64,000 bases of DNA from positions 62,001 through 126,000 of the forward strand of contig NZ_JBBKAH010000005.1 in assembly GCF_037652055.1 (NCBI RefSeq), in the 5' to 3' direction. This DNA comes from Pelagibius sp037652055 (GTDB lineage: Bacteria > Pseudomonadota > Alphaproteobacteria > Kiloniellales > Kiloniellaceae). Under the pieces are notes generated by a model. It saw only the letters and a program-made list of their open reading frames with translations. It had not been told where the DNA came from and did no database searches. Shown here piece by piece: positions 1-7,992 of the stretch. How positions within the stretch are numbered: the stretch's first letter is position 1; every line of letters begins with the position of its first letter. A program made the position numbers and the translations under genes.

Positions 1-90
1 GAAGCTGAAGCCTTCACCCGCCCAGTCGAGCCGAACGCGTTCGTGGTCAACCGGGGCGCTGTAGGCTCCACTCCGCAGAACTCCGCTCAT
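1..90 (-). CDS. Partial CDS, N-terminus only (possibly a cupin-type protein)
   Basis: The first 30 codons of a gene that runs off the left edge. The ATG (88-90) overlaps the TGA of the ABC ATPase gene upstream in an ATGA junction, so it is probably translationally coupled as the last visible gene of the LIV operon. The readable stretch contains DHERVRLDWAGEGFSF. It vaguely resembles the start of small cupin proteins, but the diagnostic His/Glu motifs lie outside the window. The family assignment is therefore only a guess; the existence of the gene is better supported than its function. Confidence 0.5.
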   Translation of the reverse strand, partial: MSGVLRSGAYSAPVDHERVRLDWAGEGFSF

Positions 91-713
91 GCCGCGCGCC
101 CTCCCAGAAGGTCGCCCAGGTATCCGCGCACAGGCGCATGGCTTAGCAGAGCCTGGTAGTCCGGCACTGGCGTCACGCTGCCCTGCTGAACGAAGATGAA
201 GCTGTCGCAGGCCTCCTCGAGGATTTCCAGATGCAGGCGTTCGTTGGGATGGACGCAGAGGAATACGAGGCGTTTCTGGTCGCGCAGCTTGCGGAAGAAA
301 TCGAGCATGAAACCGATATAGCCGTCCTGAGTGTTGAACTGTGGCTCATCGAAGAGGTGCACCAGGGGATAGTCGCTGCCCGCGCGCTGCAGCAGCAGGT
401 TCGGAACCAGCGAGCGGAAATGGCGCACCTGATAGGACTGGTGGTAGTGGATCGCCAGGCGGTCGCGTTCGTCGGTGCGCACCCTGTGGATGTCGCGGCC
501 GTCGACCAGTACACTGCCGGCGCTCGGCGTATTGGAGCCGGTGATCAACTCGAAGAGCGTCGTCTTGCCGGAGCCGTTGGGGCCCATCATGCCGACGATG
601 GCGGGCTCCGCCACGGTAAAGTCTGCGGTCAGCCGGAAGCTCACCTTCCGCTTGAGGGGGCTGCCGCGAGTGTAGACCTTCTCCAGCCCTTTCACTTCCA
701 GCATCGCGGTCAT
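87..713 (-). CDS. Small atypical ABC ATPase of the LIV operon
   Basis: A 208-residue ABC-type nucleotide-binding protein. Walker A (GPNGSGKTT, residues ~43-51), a Walker B-like segment (LVHLFDEP, ~117-124) and an H-loop-like CVHPNE (~153-158) are visible. There is no LSGGQ-like signature, and the Q-loop to Walker B interval is short, so most of the helical subdomain seems to be missing. Normal LIV ATPases are 230-255 residues with a clear signature. It sits 3 bp downstream of livF and overlaps the following gene, so it belongs to the same transcript. It could be a regulatory ATPase or a specialised third NBD. Membership of the ABC fold is clear; a transport role is not. Confidence 0.8.
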   Translation of the reverse strand: MTAMLEVKGLEKVYTRGSPLKRKVSFRLTADFTVAEPAIVGMMGPNGSGKTTLFELITGSNTPSAGSVLVDGRDIHRVRTDERDRLAIHYHQSYQVRHFRSLVPNLLLQRAGSDYPLVHLFDEPQFNTQDGYIGFMLDFFRKLRDQKRLVFLCVHPNERLHLEILEEACDSFIFVQQGSVTPVPDYQALLSHAPVRGYLGDLLGGRAA

Positions 714-716
714 GCG

Positions 717-1412
717 CTACATCCCGATCAGCCGTTGGCGCAAGGCGGCGTCGCTCAGCAGCGCGGCCGCATCGCCCTCATGGACAATCTTGCCTCGATC
801 CATCACGTAGACGCGGTCGGAGACCTCCAGCGCCGCCAGGGCGTTCTGCTCGACGATGAGAACGCCGATTCCCTCCTCCTTCAGGCGGCGCACCGTGCGC
901 ATGACATCCTGCACGATCTTGGGCGCCAGCCCCTGGCTCGGCTCATCAAACAATACCAGTCCGGGGGCGCCCAGCAGCGCACGCGAGATCGCCACCATCT
1001 GCATCTCGCCGCCGGAAAGGTTTTCGCATTCCCGCCCCATGAGATGTTCCAACGCCGAAAAGATTTCGAACATTTCTTCGGTGGTCCAGGATCGGTAAGC
1101 CGTCTTCTTCACAGCGATCTGGAGGTTGCGCGCTACCGTGAGGCTGGGGAAGATCCGCCGGTCATCGGGCACCCAGCCGATTCCCAGCCGCGCGATGCGG
1201 TGGGTAGCCTGACCAGTAATGTCGGCGCCGTCGAACTCGATGGTGCCACGGCGCGGCGGGGTAAGGCCGAGGATCGAACGGATCGTCGTGGTCTTGCCGG
1301 CGCCGTTCGGCCCCAGCAGGCAGACCACTTCGCCGCGGCCGATCTGCAGCGAGGGGCCGAACAGGGCCTGCGTTTCGCCGTAGAAGGTTTCGATGCGATT
1401 GAGCGCCAGCAT
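717..1412 (-). CDS. livF: Branched-chain amino acid-type ABC transporter ATPase LivF
   Basis: A 231-residue NBD of the LivF family, one of two ATPases that power a LivHM permease for amino acids, amides or urea at the cytoplasmic membrane. It has Walker A GPNGAGKTT, signature LSGGEMQM, Walker B LVLFDEPSQGLAP and an H-loop region VEQN. The LivF-type GLAP after Walker B separates it from LivG. An in-frame start 12 codons upstream exists, but the ATG at 1410-1412 forms an ATGA overlap with livG and gives the normal N-terminus (MLALNRIETFYGETQ). The gene lies in the operon SBP-livH-livM-livG-livF. Confidence 0.93.
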   Translation of the reverse strand: MLALNRIETFYGETQALFGPSLQIGRGEVVCLLGPNGAGKTTTIRSILGLTPPRRGTIEFDGADITGQATHRIARLGIGWVPDDRRIFPSLTVARNLQIAVKKTAYRSWTTEEMFEIFSALEHLMGRECENLSGGEMQMVAISRALLGAPGLVLFDEPSQGLAPKIVQDVMRTVRRLKEEGIGVLIVEQNALAALEVSDRVYVMDRGKIVHEGDAAALLSDAALRQRLIGM

Positions 1413-2155
1413 CACACAAGCTCCCCCAGGGCGGAGCGTTGAACCCACTTGTTGGTGCTGAGCGCCGCTGGCGTCCCCTCAGCAATGACCTGGCCCCAAT
1501 GGATGACTGCGATGCGGTCGGCAATCCGAAACAGGAAGCGCATGTCGTGTTCGATGACCACGATGGTGTAGCGCTGGCGCAGCCGCGCGATCAGGCGCGC
1601 CAGGTTCAGGGTCGCCTCGGTGCCCAGGCCTGAGGTCGGCTCGTCGAGGAACAGGATGCGCGGCCGTGCGGCCAGGGCGACGCCGATCTCCAGCGCACGG
1701 CGGTCGCCGTAGGACAGCGACACCGAGGGCTCCCACTCGCGCCCGGTCAGCCCTACCTGGTCCAGCACCTCGCGGGCTTCGTCAATCAGGGCAGCATCGG
1801 CAAAAGCCGCCGTGAGGGCTTTGTGACGACGCGCCCGAAAGTCCGGCAGGGCAAGCAGGATGTTCTCCAGCACGGTCGAATCGTCGAAGAGGTTCATAAC
1901 CTGGAACGAGCGGGCGACGCCCAGGCGCGCGATGCGCTGCGGCGGCAGGCCGCCGATCGACTGCCCCTCCAGCAGAATCTCGCCGCGGTCGGGCGCGTAG
2001 CGTCCGGTCAGCACGTGGAAGCAGGTGGTCTTTCCGGCACCGTTCGGCCCCATAATGCCGCTGACCTGCCCGGCCTCGAAGCTCAGGTTCACGTTCTCCA
2101 GCACCACGCGGGCGCCGAAACGCTTGTGAATGCTGCGTGCTTCGAAAAGAGCCAT
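1412..2155 (-). CDS. livG: Branched-chain amino acid-type ABC transporter ATPase LivG
   Basis: A 247-residue LivG-family NBD. It has Walker A GPNGAGKTT, a Q-loop region with the typical RSFQVMNLF, LivG-type signature LSYGDRRALEIG, Walker B ILFLDEPTSGLG, and H-loop VIEHDM. It starts at the ATG at 2153-2155, overlapping the livM stop by ATGA, and ends overlapping the livF start the same way. A longer open frame through livM exists but is only a high-GC artefact. With LivF it should form the ATPase heterodimer of the first LIV system. All catalytic motifs look normal here, unlike the second LIV operon in this window. Confidence 0.93.
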   Translation of the reverse strand: MALFEARSIHKRFGARVVLENVNLSFEAGQVSGIMGPNGAGKTTCFHVLTGRYAPDRGEILLEGQSIGGLPPQRIARLGVARSFQVMNLFDDSTVLENILLALPDFRARRHKALTAAFADAALIDEAREVLDQVGLTGREWEPSVSLSYGDRRALEIGVALAARPRILFLDEPTSGLGTEATLNLARLIARLRQRYTIVVIEHDMRFLFRIADRIAVIHWGQVIAEGTPAALSTNKWVQRSALGELV

Positions 2156-3177
2156 CACGCCCCTCCCGAAGTTACAGGGCGAGTCTGCGCCGCAGATGGC
2201 GGGCGGCGGCGCAGACGATGGAGCACGCCGGCCAGGCCCTCCGGCCGGAACATCACCATGGCGACGAACATCAGCCCATACCACAGCAGCCAGGTCTCCG
2301 TGAGAGCGCCCAGCACGTCGCGCGCGACGAAATAGAGCACCACCCCCAGGACGGGACCCCAAAAGCTGACCAGACCGCCGCCGACCAGCACCATCATCAC
2401 GATCAGTCCCGACTGATGCAGGCTCATCACGTCCGGATAGGCGCTTTCCTGCGCCATGGCGAAGAGGCCGCCGGCCAACCCGGCGAACATCGCCGAGAGA
2501 ACGAAGGCTGCGAACTTGAAGCGCCAGACCTCGTAGCCGATGAAGGACGCGCGCATCTCGTTCTGCCGGATGGCCTGCAGGATGCGGCCGAAGGGCGAGT
2601 TCACGATGCGCCACAGCGCCACCACGCAGAGCCCGAGAACCGCAACGGTGAAGTAGTAGAAGGACAGATTGTCGCTTAGCGTGACCTGCACGACACCGAG
2701 ATCCAGAGCAGGACGCGGAATGTTGAGCAGACCATCCTCCCCGCCGGTCAGCCAGTGCAGCTTGATGGCGCTGAACCAGAAGACCTGCCCGAAGGCAATG
2801 GTCAGCAGAGCGAAGTAGATGCCGCGGCGGTGCGACACCGCGGCGGCGACGATCATGCCGGCCAGCGCCGACGCCAGGATAGCCGCCGCCAAGCCGCCCA
2901 CGAGGCTGGTGCCGACATGGTGCTGAAACAGGCCGAAGGCGTAGCCGCCGACGCCCAGGTAGGCGCCGTGGCCGAAGGAATGCAGGCCGGTGTAGCCGAA
3001 CAGCAGGTTGAAGCCCAGGGCGTAGACCATCCAGATCGCGATCTCGATGCCGAGGTACTGGTAAAGACCGACCGGGCCCAGCCACAGCGGCGCGCTGAGC
3101 ATCACAAGGGCGAGGACCAGCATCTGGGGCGTCACCCAGGCGGTGCTGCGCGGCGAGATATCGGAAAGGGTCAGCAC
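2155..3177 (-). CDS. livM: Branched-chain amino acid-type ABC permease LivM
   Basis: A 340-residue polytopic membrane protein of the LivM family. It has alternating hydrophobic segments, the family motif GYTGLHSFGHGAYLGVGGYA near residues 60-80, and the cytoplasmic coupling region SPFGRILQAIRQNEMRA around 190-205. The length is normal for LivM. It sits 4 bp after livH and overlaps livG. It should form the membrane channel with LivH. Substrate cannot be read from the permease; LIV-type systems move branched-chain amino acids, urea, short-chain amides or aromatic acids. Confidence 0.92.
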   Translation of the reverse strand: MLTLSDISPRSTAWVTPQMLVLALVMLSAPLWLGPVGLYQYLGIEIAIWMVYALGFNLLFGYTGLHSFGHGAYLGVGGYAFGLFQHHVGTSLVGGLAAAILASALAGMIVAAAVSHRRGIYFALLTIAFGQVFWFSAIKLHWLTGGEDGLLNIPRPALDLGVVQVTLSDNLSFYYFTVAVLGLCVVALWRIVNSPFGRILQAIRQNEMRASFIGYEVWRFKFAAFVLSAMFAGLAGGLFAMAQESAYPDVMSLHQSGLIVMMVLVGGGLVSFWGPVLGVVLYFVARDVLGALTETWLLWYGLMFVAMVMFRPEGLAGVLHRLRRRPPSAAQTRPVTSGGA

Positions 3178-3181
3178 GGCA

Positions 3182-4102
3182 TCAGCGCTCCAGCGCGCTC
3201 TTGCGGCCGAACAGGCCTCGCGCGCGGAAGCCGACCACGGCGATCAGCAGCAGGTACATCGACATCAGCGACCAGGCGGAAGCGTAGGCGCCGGTGATGC
3301 CGACGGCGAGGCCGACGAGGATCGAGGCCACGACGGCGCCCCAGAAGCTGCCGACTCCACCCAGCACGATGATCAGGAAAGCGGGGATGACCACGTCGAT
3401 GCCGACATGCGGGCGCAGGCCCCAGATCGGCACCATCACGATGCCGGCGATGCCGGCCAGGGCGGCCCCCAGCCCGAAGACGAACATGCGCAGGCGTGCC
3501 AGGTCATAGCCCAGGGCCCGCACCATCTCGCTGTCGTGGGCGCCGGCCTTGATGATGGCGCCGTAGGGCGTGCGCTCCAGAAACACCCAGACCGCGGCAA
3601 TGGCTGCCAGGGCGAAGACCGCGGCGAAAATCTTGTACTTGGAGAAGATCAGTCCGCCGAAGAAAAAGGCCCCGTTGATGCCGTCGGGCACAGGCAAGTG
3701 CTGCTCGCCGGTGCCCCAGCCCAGGCGGATCAGTTCCTCGATGACCAGGGCGGCGCCGAAGGTCAGCAGCAGGCCATAGAGCGGCGCCTTGTCGTAGGTC
3801 GGGCGCAGGCAGCGCTCCAGCAGCATGCCGGCAAGGCCGACGGCCAGCGGCGCGAAAGCCAGCGCCACCCCGTAGCGCGCCGTGATCGGCAGGCCGAGCC
3901 ACCAGCCGCCCAGGGCCGTCTCCTGCGCCCAGGCCGGATCGATCATGCTGAGGGCAATGTAGGCGCCCAGCGCGAAGAGCGAACCGTGCGCCAGATTCAG
4001 CACCTCCATCACCCCCACGATCAGGGTGAATCCCAGCGCAATCAGCGCGAACAGCAGCCCCAGAGTGAGACCGTTGAATAGATGGGGGGCGAGCTGGATC
4101 AT
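3182..4102 (-). CDS. livH: Branched-chain amino acid-type ABC permease LivH
   Basis: A 306-residue LivH-family permease with about eight hydrophobic segments. It has the N-terminal motif GVMEVLNLAHGSLFALGAYI (~residues 30-49), the EAA-like region LERTPYGAIIKAGAHDSEMVR, and a late GGVGSFWGAVVASILVGL. The start ATG is at 4100-4102, 75 bp after the binding-protein stop, and that gap holds a stem-loop. It partners LivM in the next gene. Confidence 0.92.
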   Translation of the reverse strand: MIQLAPHLFNGLTLGLLFALIALGFTLIVGVMEVLNLAHGSLFALGAYIALSMIDPAWAQETALGGWWLGLPITARYGVALAFAPLAVGLAGMLLERCLRPTYDKAPLYGLLLTFGAALVIEELIRLGWGTGEQHLPVPDGINGAFFFGGLIFSKYKIFAAVFALAAIAAVWVFLERTPYGAIIKAGAHDSEMVRALGYDLARLRMFVFGLGAALAGIAGIVMVPIWGLRPHVGIDVVIPAFLIIVLGGVGSFWGAVVASILVGLAVGITGAYASAWSLMSMYLLLIAVVGFRARGLFGRKSALER

Positions 4103-4135
4103 GGTCGGCAGGGCTGTCCACGGCGACGAAAGAAT

Positions 4136-4165
4136 GGCGGCGAGGTCGGCTTGGACCCCGCCGCC
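4136..4165 (-). promoter_or_regulatory. Stem-loop between binding-protein gene and livH
   Basis: Inverted repeat GGCGGCG (4136-4142) / CGCCGCC (4159-4165) is perfect over 7 bp. Inside it are an A/C mismatch and a further 4-bp GGTC/GACC helix closing a 6-nt loop. It has no T-run, so it is unlikely to be a full intrinsic terminator. Its place just after the binding-protein stop suggests a 3'-end-stabilising or partially attenuating hairpin that raises binding-protein output over permease, a common arrangement in ABC operons. Function is inferred. Confidence 0.55.
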
Positions 4166-4177
4166 AGCAGCAGGAGA

Positions 4178-5467
4178 TCACACGTCCAGAGTCGGCGTGT
4201 CCGCGTAGGACTCCAGTTTGCAGGCGCCCTGAGCCCCCATGTCCTGCACGGCTTCGGGAGCCGAACTGGTCAGGATCTTGAACATATCGTCAGGGTCTTC
4301 CGCACCGCGGTTGGCGGTCGCCAGGTAGATTGTCTGCTGCACCTGGTGGGTGACCGGATCGATCACCGCGTCATGATGCTGCATGCGCTCGGCCGCCGGC
4401 ATCTTGTGGCCTTCCAGCGCCTTGATGACGGCGATGTTGTTCGTCGTCCCGGTCCGCTCGATGGCGCGCAGCAGTTCGCGGGTCGCCATGTAGCCGTTGT
4501 AAAACACATTGCCCGGCACCCGCATGGAGGTGTCCGGGTAGGCCGCCTGGTAGCGTTTCACGAAGTCGGCGACCCCCGGCAGGTCCAGCTTGTAGTACCA
4601 GGTCGTCCCGAAGACGCCGAACAGGTTGTCCAGCGGCAGGCCGTAGACGTCGGGCCAGTCCTGCTGGTTGTTGATCCAGGCCGGCTTGTCGCCCATGCCC
4701 AGGTCGGCGACCTGCTGGCGCAGCGCCTTCTGGTCGTCGCCTCCGACCGCCGCGGCAACGACGTCCGGGCCGGCCTGCTGGATCTTCAACAGCGCCGACG
4801 AGAAGTCGCGGGTGCCTTGCGGCACCAGGATCTCGTCGATGATTTCGCCGCCATACTCGTCGACCAGCTCGCGCGTGGCAGCGGCGGTGTTGTGGCCCCA
4901 GACGTAATCGTTGGTCAGCAGCAGCCACTTCTTGCCGAAGCTGTCGATCGAGTTCTTCACCGCGGCCTTGGCGAAGTTGGTGCCGTTGCCGTCCCACACG
5001 AACTTCACACGGTGACAGTTCTCGCCCGATTCCGTCGGCGAACTGGAGTTGGTGTTGAGGTAGATGGTGCCGTACTTCTGCGCCACCTGGCTGATCGCGT
5101 TGGCAACGCCGGAGCTCACGGCGCCGATCAGAAAACCGCACTCTTCGCGGCTGATCATGCGCTCGGCCACGCGGCTGCCGGTCGCCGGCGTCGTTTCCGT
5201 GTCGATATGGACGGTTTCGATCTTGCGCCCCAGCACACCGCCCTTGGCGTTGAACTCGTCCACCGCCATCAGCATGCCGCGGCGGTCGCTGGCGCCGGAG
5301 TTGGCGTACTGACCGCTGGCATCGGAGGTGAGGCCGAGCTTGATCGGCTTGTCGCTCGAAGCCGCATAGACCCGGTTGAACTTCCAGGGCCCGTTGAATG
5401 CGGCGATGCCGGTCGCGGCGGCGGTCGCTCCCAGGAGCCCTCGACGGGTTACGATGAGTTTCTTCAC
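4178..5467 (-). CDS. LIV-type ABC transporter substrate-binding protein
   Basis: A 429-residue type-1 periplasmic binding protein (Peripla_BP_6/LivK-like fold). A GTG start at 5465-5467 is preferred to the upstream ATG at 5576-5578. It has a strong GGGAGG-type ribosome site just upstream and begins a proper export signal: KK, then a twin-arginine-like RRGLLG and a hydrophobic Ala/Gly stretch, with cleavage near VYAASS. The mature part shows IKLGLTSDASGQYANSG and DTETTPATGSRVAERMI, typical of the amide/urea/short-chain-acid branch rather than LivK proper. It is first in its operon and probably controlled by the divergent RpiR regulator. Confidence 0.9.
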   Translation of the reverse strand: MKKLIVTRRGLLGATAAATGIAAFNGPWKFNRVYAASSDKPIKLGLTSDASGQYANSGASDRRGMLMAVDEFNAKGGVLGRKIETVHIDTETTPATGSRVAERMISREECGFLIGAVSSGVANAISQVAQKYGTIYLNTNSSSPTESGENCHRVKFVWDGNGTNFAKAAVKNSIDSFGKKWLLLTNDYVWGHNTAAATRELVDEYGGEIIDEILVPQGTRDFSSALLKIQQAGPDVVAAAVGGDDQKALRQQVADLGMGDKPAWINNQQDWPDVYGLPLDNLFGVFGTTWYYKLDLPGVADFVKRYQAAYPDTSMRVPGNVFYNGYMATRELLRAIERTGTTNNIAVIKALEGHKMPAAERMQHHDAVIDPVTHQVQQTIYLATANRGAEDPDDMFKILTSSAPEAVQDMGAQGACKLESYADTPTLDV

Positions 5468-5572
5468 AGCTGCCTCCCTCCCTCGCTGCGGACTTCGGGT
5501 CGACGGACCCCGCCGCTTGTTGCTTGGCGGCGTCGCATGGATCCTGCGACGCCAGATCATAAAAAAACGAAT

Positions 5573-5717
5573 ATTCATTCTTTTATCAAAAATTCATTCA
5601 CTTCTGCAACCCGAAAAGGCCGTGTCAGTCGCTGAAGCCCGCAGAAATCTTGGAAAAACTGAACGTTATTTGATGTCAGGAAATGCTTTGTTCTTGAAAT
5701 TGAAGAAAAATTCATTC
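5573..5717. repeat. Three direct copies of ATTCATTC in the LIV/RpiR divergent promoter
   Basis: ATTCATTC occurs at 5573-5580, 5592-5599 and 5710-5717, in an AT-rich stretch between the divergently transcribed binding-protein and rpiR genes. The first two are 19 bp apart start to start, about two helical turns. The first copy overlaps GAATATTC, a short palindrome. This is the expected place for RpiR operator sites, so they are candidate operators. Binding is inferred, not shown. Confidence 0.4.
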
Positions 5718-5729
5718 ATTTTCGCGCCC

Positions 5730-6605
5730 ATGAGACAAGTGATTACCGACAGCAATGGCGGCACGCCGGAGCCCTTCGACGCCCTGCGCGAGCGCATCCG
5801 CGACCGCTTCGACGATCTCAGCCCGCACCTCCAGCGCATCGCGCGGCTGGCGCTGGACGAGCCGAACCAATTCGCCCTGCAGACCATCGCGGCCATCGCC
5901 GAACGGCTAAAGATCCAACCCTCCACCGTGATCCGCTTCGCCAAGGAATTCGGCTACGACGGGTTCAGCGGGATGCAGCAGGTATTCAAGTTGCGGCTCA
6001 TCGAAGGCGGCGCGCGCTATCGCGAACAGGTCTATGAAGAGAGTCATGCCGACAACCGCGGCGGCGGAACGGCCGACAGCCTCGGCGCCTGCATCGACAC
6101 GCTGACCGCGTCGCTCGAGGCCCTGCGGCGGGACGTGCGCCCGGAGCAGGTGGACCAGGCGGTGCACATGTGCGCGCGCGCCCGGCATATCTACGTGGCT
6201 GGTCTGCGGCGCTCGCATCCCATTGCCACCTACTTCGCCTACGGCCTGAACCGCCTGGAGCGGCGATGCAGCTTGCTCGACTTTGCCGGCGGCATGGCGG
6301 CCCAGCAGGTCGCCAACATGGGACACGACGATCTCCTGGTTGCGATCGCCTTTACACCCTATACGGCCCTGGTGGTGGATATCGTCCGGGACGCCAGCCT
6401 GCGCGGCCTGCCGATCGTGGCGCTCACCGATACGACGTCCAGCCCGCTGGCCGCCAATGCCAGCCTGGCCTTCTTCGTGGACAACGAATCAGGCGGTCAG
6501 TTTCGCCCGATCTCCGGGGCCATCGGCCTCGTGCAGGCAATCATTGTGGAATTGAGCGCAGAATTGGAGCGCGAAGGTCAGGAGCCCGCCCGGCATACCG
6601 AGTAA
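5730..6605 (+). CDS. RpiR/MurR-family transcriptional regulator (HTH_6 + SIS)
   Basis: A 291-residue regulator with an N-terminal HTH_6 domain. Around residues 40-70 it reads QTIAAIAERLKIQPSTVIRF, followed by KEFGYDGFSGMQ, typical of RpiR. A C-terminal SIS (sugar-isomerase-like) domain begins near ARHIYVAGLRRSHPIA and runs through ALTDTTSSPLAANA, where such proteins bind a phosphorylated sugar effector. The ATG at 5730 gives the usual family length. ATG 5673 is also in frame but adds a Lys/Phe-rich tail unlike the family; neither has a good Shine-Dalgarno. It is divergent from the first LIV operon and most likely controls it. RpiR next to a LIV transporter is fairly unusual, since the family mostly governs sugar genes. 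Confidence 0.88.
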   Translation: MRQVITDSNGGTPEPFDALRERIRDRFDDLSPHLQRIARLALDEPNQFALQTIAAIAERLKIQPSTVIRFAKEFGYDGFSGMQQVFKLRLIEGGARYREQVYEESHADNRGGGTADSLGACIDTLTASLEALRRDVRPEQVDQAVHMCARARHIYVAGLRRSHPIATYFAYGLNRLERRCSLLDFAGGMAAQQVANMGHDDLLVAIAFTPYTALVVDIVRDASLRGLPIVALTDTTSSPLAANASLAFFVDNESGGQFRPISGAIGLVQAIIVELSAELEREGQEPARHTE

Positions 6606-6860
6606 CATCAAGCTGAAGGCGTCCGACCGCGCCTTACCGCCGGATTGTGGCACGCTGCTGTCCAAGCACCTTGCAAGCATATGATTTAGCTGAAAAAAAT
6701 CCCACATGCCTGCTATCACTCAAAAGCACAAGGCTCCTGGCGCGCTGACTATATCTGAGTAATCTTGTTCTTCTTCAAGCGACGAGGAACTTACCTCAAG
6801 ATCCTTGGATACTGGGCCGACTAGTGCGCCAACGATGCGTCCGGGGTTCCTCCTGTCGGC

Positions 6861-7772
6861 TCAGCTTTCTCTCGCCTCGGTGCCCTCCGTCGCCGCCACG
6901 CCGTAGGGGTGTGCAAAGGCCGCCAGCCTGGCGTGCATCTCGGCGATGAGGCGGGTGCGCGCCGAGCCGATGCGCTGCACGATGCCGAGCTGGCGGTAGA
7001 CCGTCGGGCTGCCAAAGGTGCTGCGTGGCAGGTCGCGGGCTCCGGCAGCCAGGGTAGCGATGTGCGGCACCACGGCGACCCCCAAGCCAGCCTTCACACA
7101 CTCGATGGTGGCCGGCACCGTGTCCACCTCGGCGATGGTGTTGGGCACTAAGCCCAAACGAGAAAGCTCAGTGTCGATCTGGCTGGCCAAGGGCACCGCG
7201 GTGCGGTAGCGCACGAAGGGATTGCCCATGATCATGTCGCAGGCCGCGGTCGCCGGCGTGCCCGGCGGCGCGACCACCACCAACGGCTCACGCAGGAAGG
7301 GGCTCCACTTCAGGATCGGCGCCACGCCCACGTGTTCGGCCACAATTGCGAGGTCAAGGCGGCCGGAGGCGACGTCGTTCATCAGCGCCTCTGACAAGCC
7401 CACCTGGAGCTTAACCTTCAGCTTGGGAAAGGACTCGCGCAGGCTGACGATGGCGCGCGGAAGGATTTCGATCGTGCTCGTGCGGATCGAACCGATACTC
7501 AGCGTGCCGGATACGCTTCGCCCCGAGATCGAGGCTGTGGAATCTTCGACGATCTGCAGGATCGAATGTGCCGTTTCCAAGAACTCGAGGCCCTTGGCAT
7601 TCAACGACGGCGGCCGGCTGGAGCGATCGAACAGCGCCACGTCCAGTTCGCGTTCGAGGGCCTGCATTTGTTGGCTTACGGCCGAAGGCGTCAGGTTCAC
7701 CACACGCGCGGCCTTGGCGAAGGTACCCTGATCGGCGATGGCGATGAGCGATCTCAGTTGCCTCGTGTCCAT
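6861..7772 (-). CDS. LysR-family transcriptional regulator
   Basis: A 303-residue LysR regulator. The N-terminal winged HTH reads FAKAARVVNLTPSAVSQQMQ (residues ~18-37), with ERELDVALFDRSSR following. The C-terminal part is a LysR-substrate domain (SGTLSIGSIRTSTIEILP onwards, later VKAGLGVAVVPHIA). It diverges from the tctCBA-like operon across a 220-bp region and so probably activates that operon in response to its substrate, the usual LysR layout. The effector is unknown. Confidence 0.9.
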   Translation of the reverse strand: MDTRQLRSLIAIADQGTFAKAARVVNLTPSAVSQQMQALERELDVALFDRSSRPPSLNAKGLEFLETAHSILQIVEDSTASISGRSVSGTLSIGSIRTSTIEILPRAIVSLRESFPKLKVKLQVGLSEALMNDVASGRLDLAIVAEHVGVAPILKWSPFLREPLVVVAPPGTPATAACDMIMGNPFVRYRTAVPLASQIDTELSRLGLVPNTIAEVDTVPATIECVKAGLGVAVVPHIATLAAGARDLPRSTFGSPTVYRQLGIVQRIGSARTRLIAEMHARLAAFAHPYGVAATEGTEARES

Positions 7773-7992
7773 ACCATCAGATTAAGCTTTTCTGCATCTA
7801 AGCTGGAGTTTTTTTCGCTTTGGATGAAAAAATTCGTTGTTAGCATCTCTTCAAGGAGCGTCACAGCACACGAGCGCGCCCGATCTCGCACTGCACAGGT
7901 GCGACACGAGACAAAGCGCAGGTGCGAACGGCAGACGCTGGACGCCGCACCCACCGGTGGCGCAATCGAGGCATCAACGAAGGGAGAGCGAG

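Noticed and set aside
1412..3085. A 557-codon minus-strand frame spanning livG and livM
   Set aside because: Only its last 247 codons are LivG, from ATG 2153-2155; the first part lies out of frame across livM and is a high-GC open frame.
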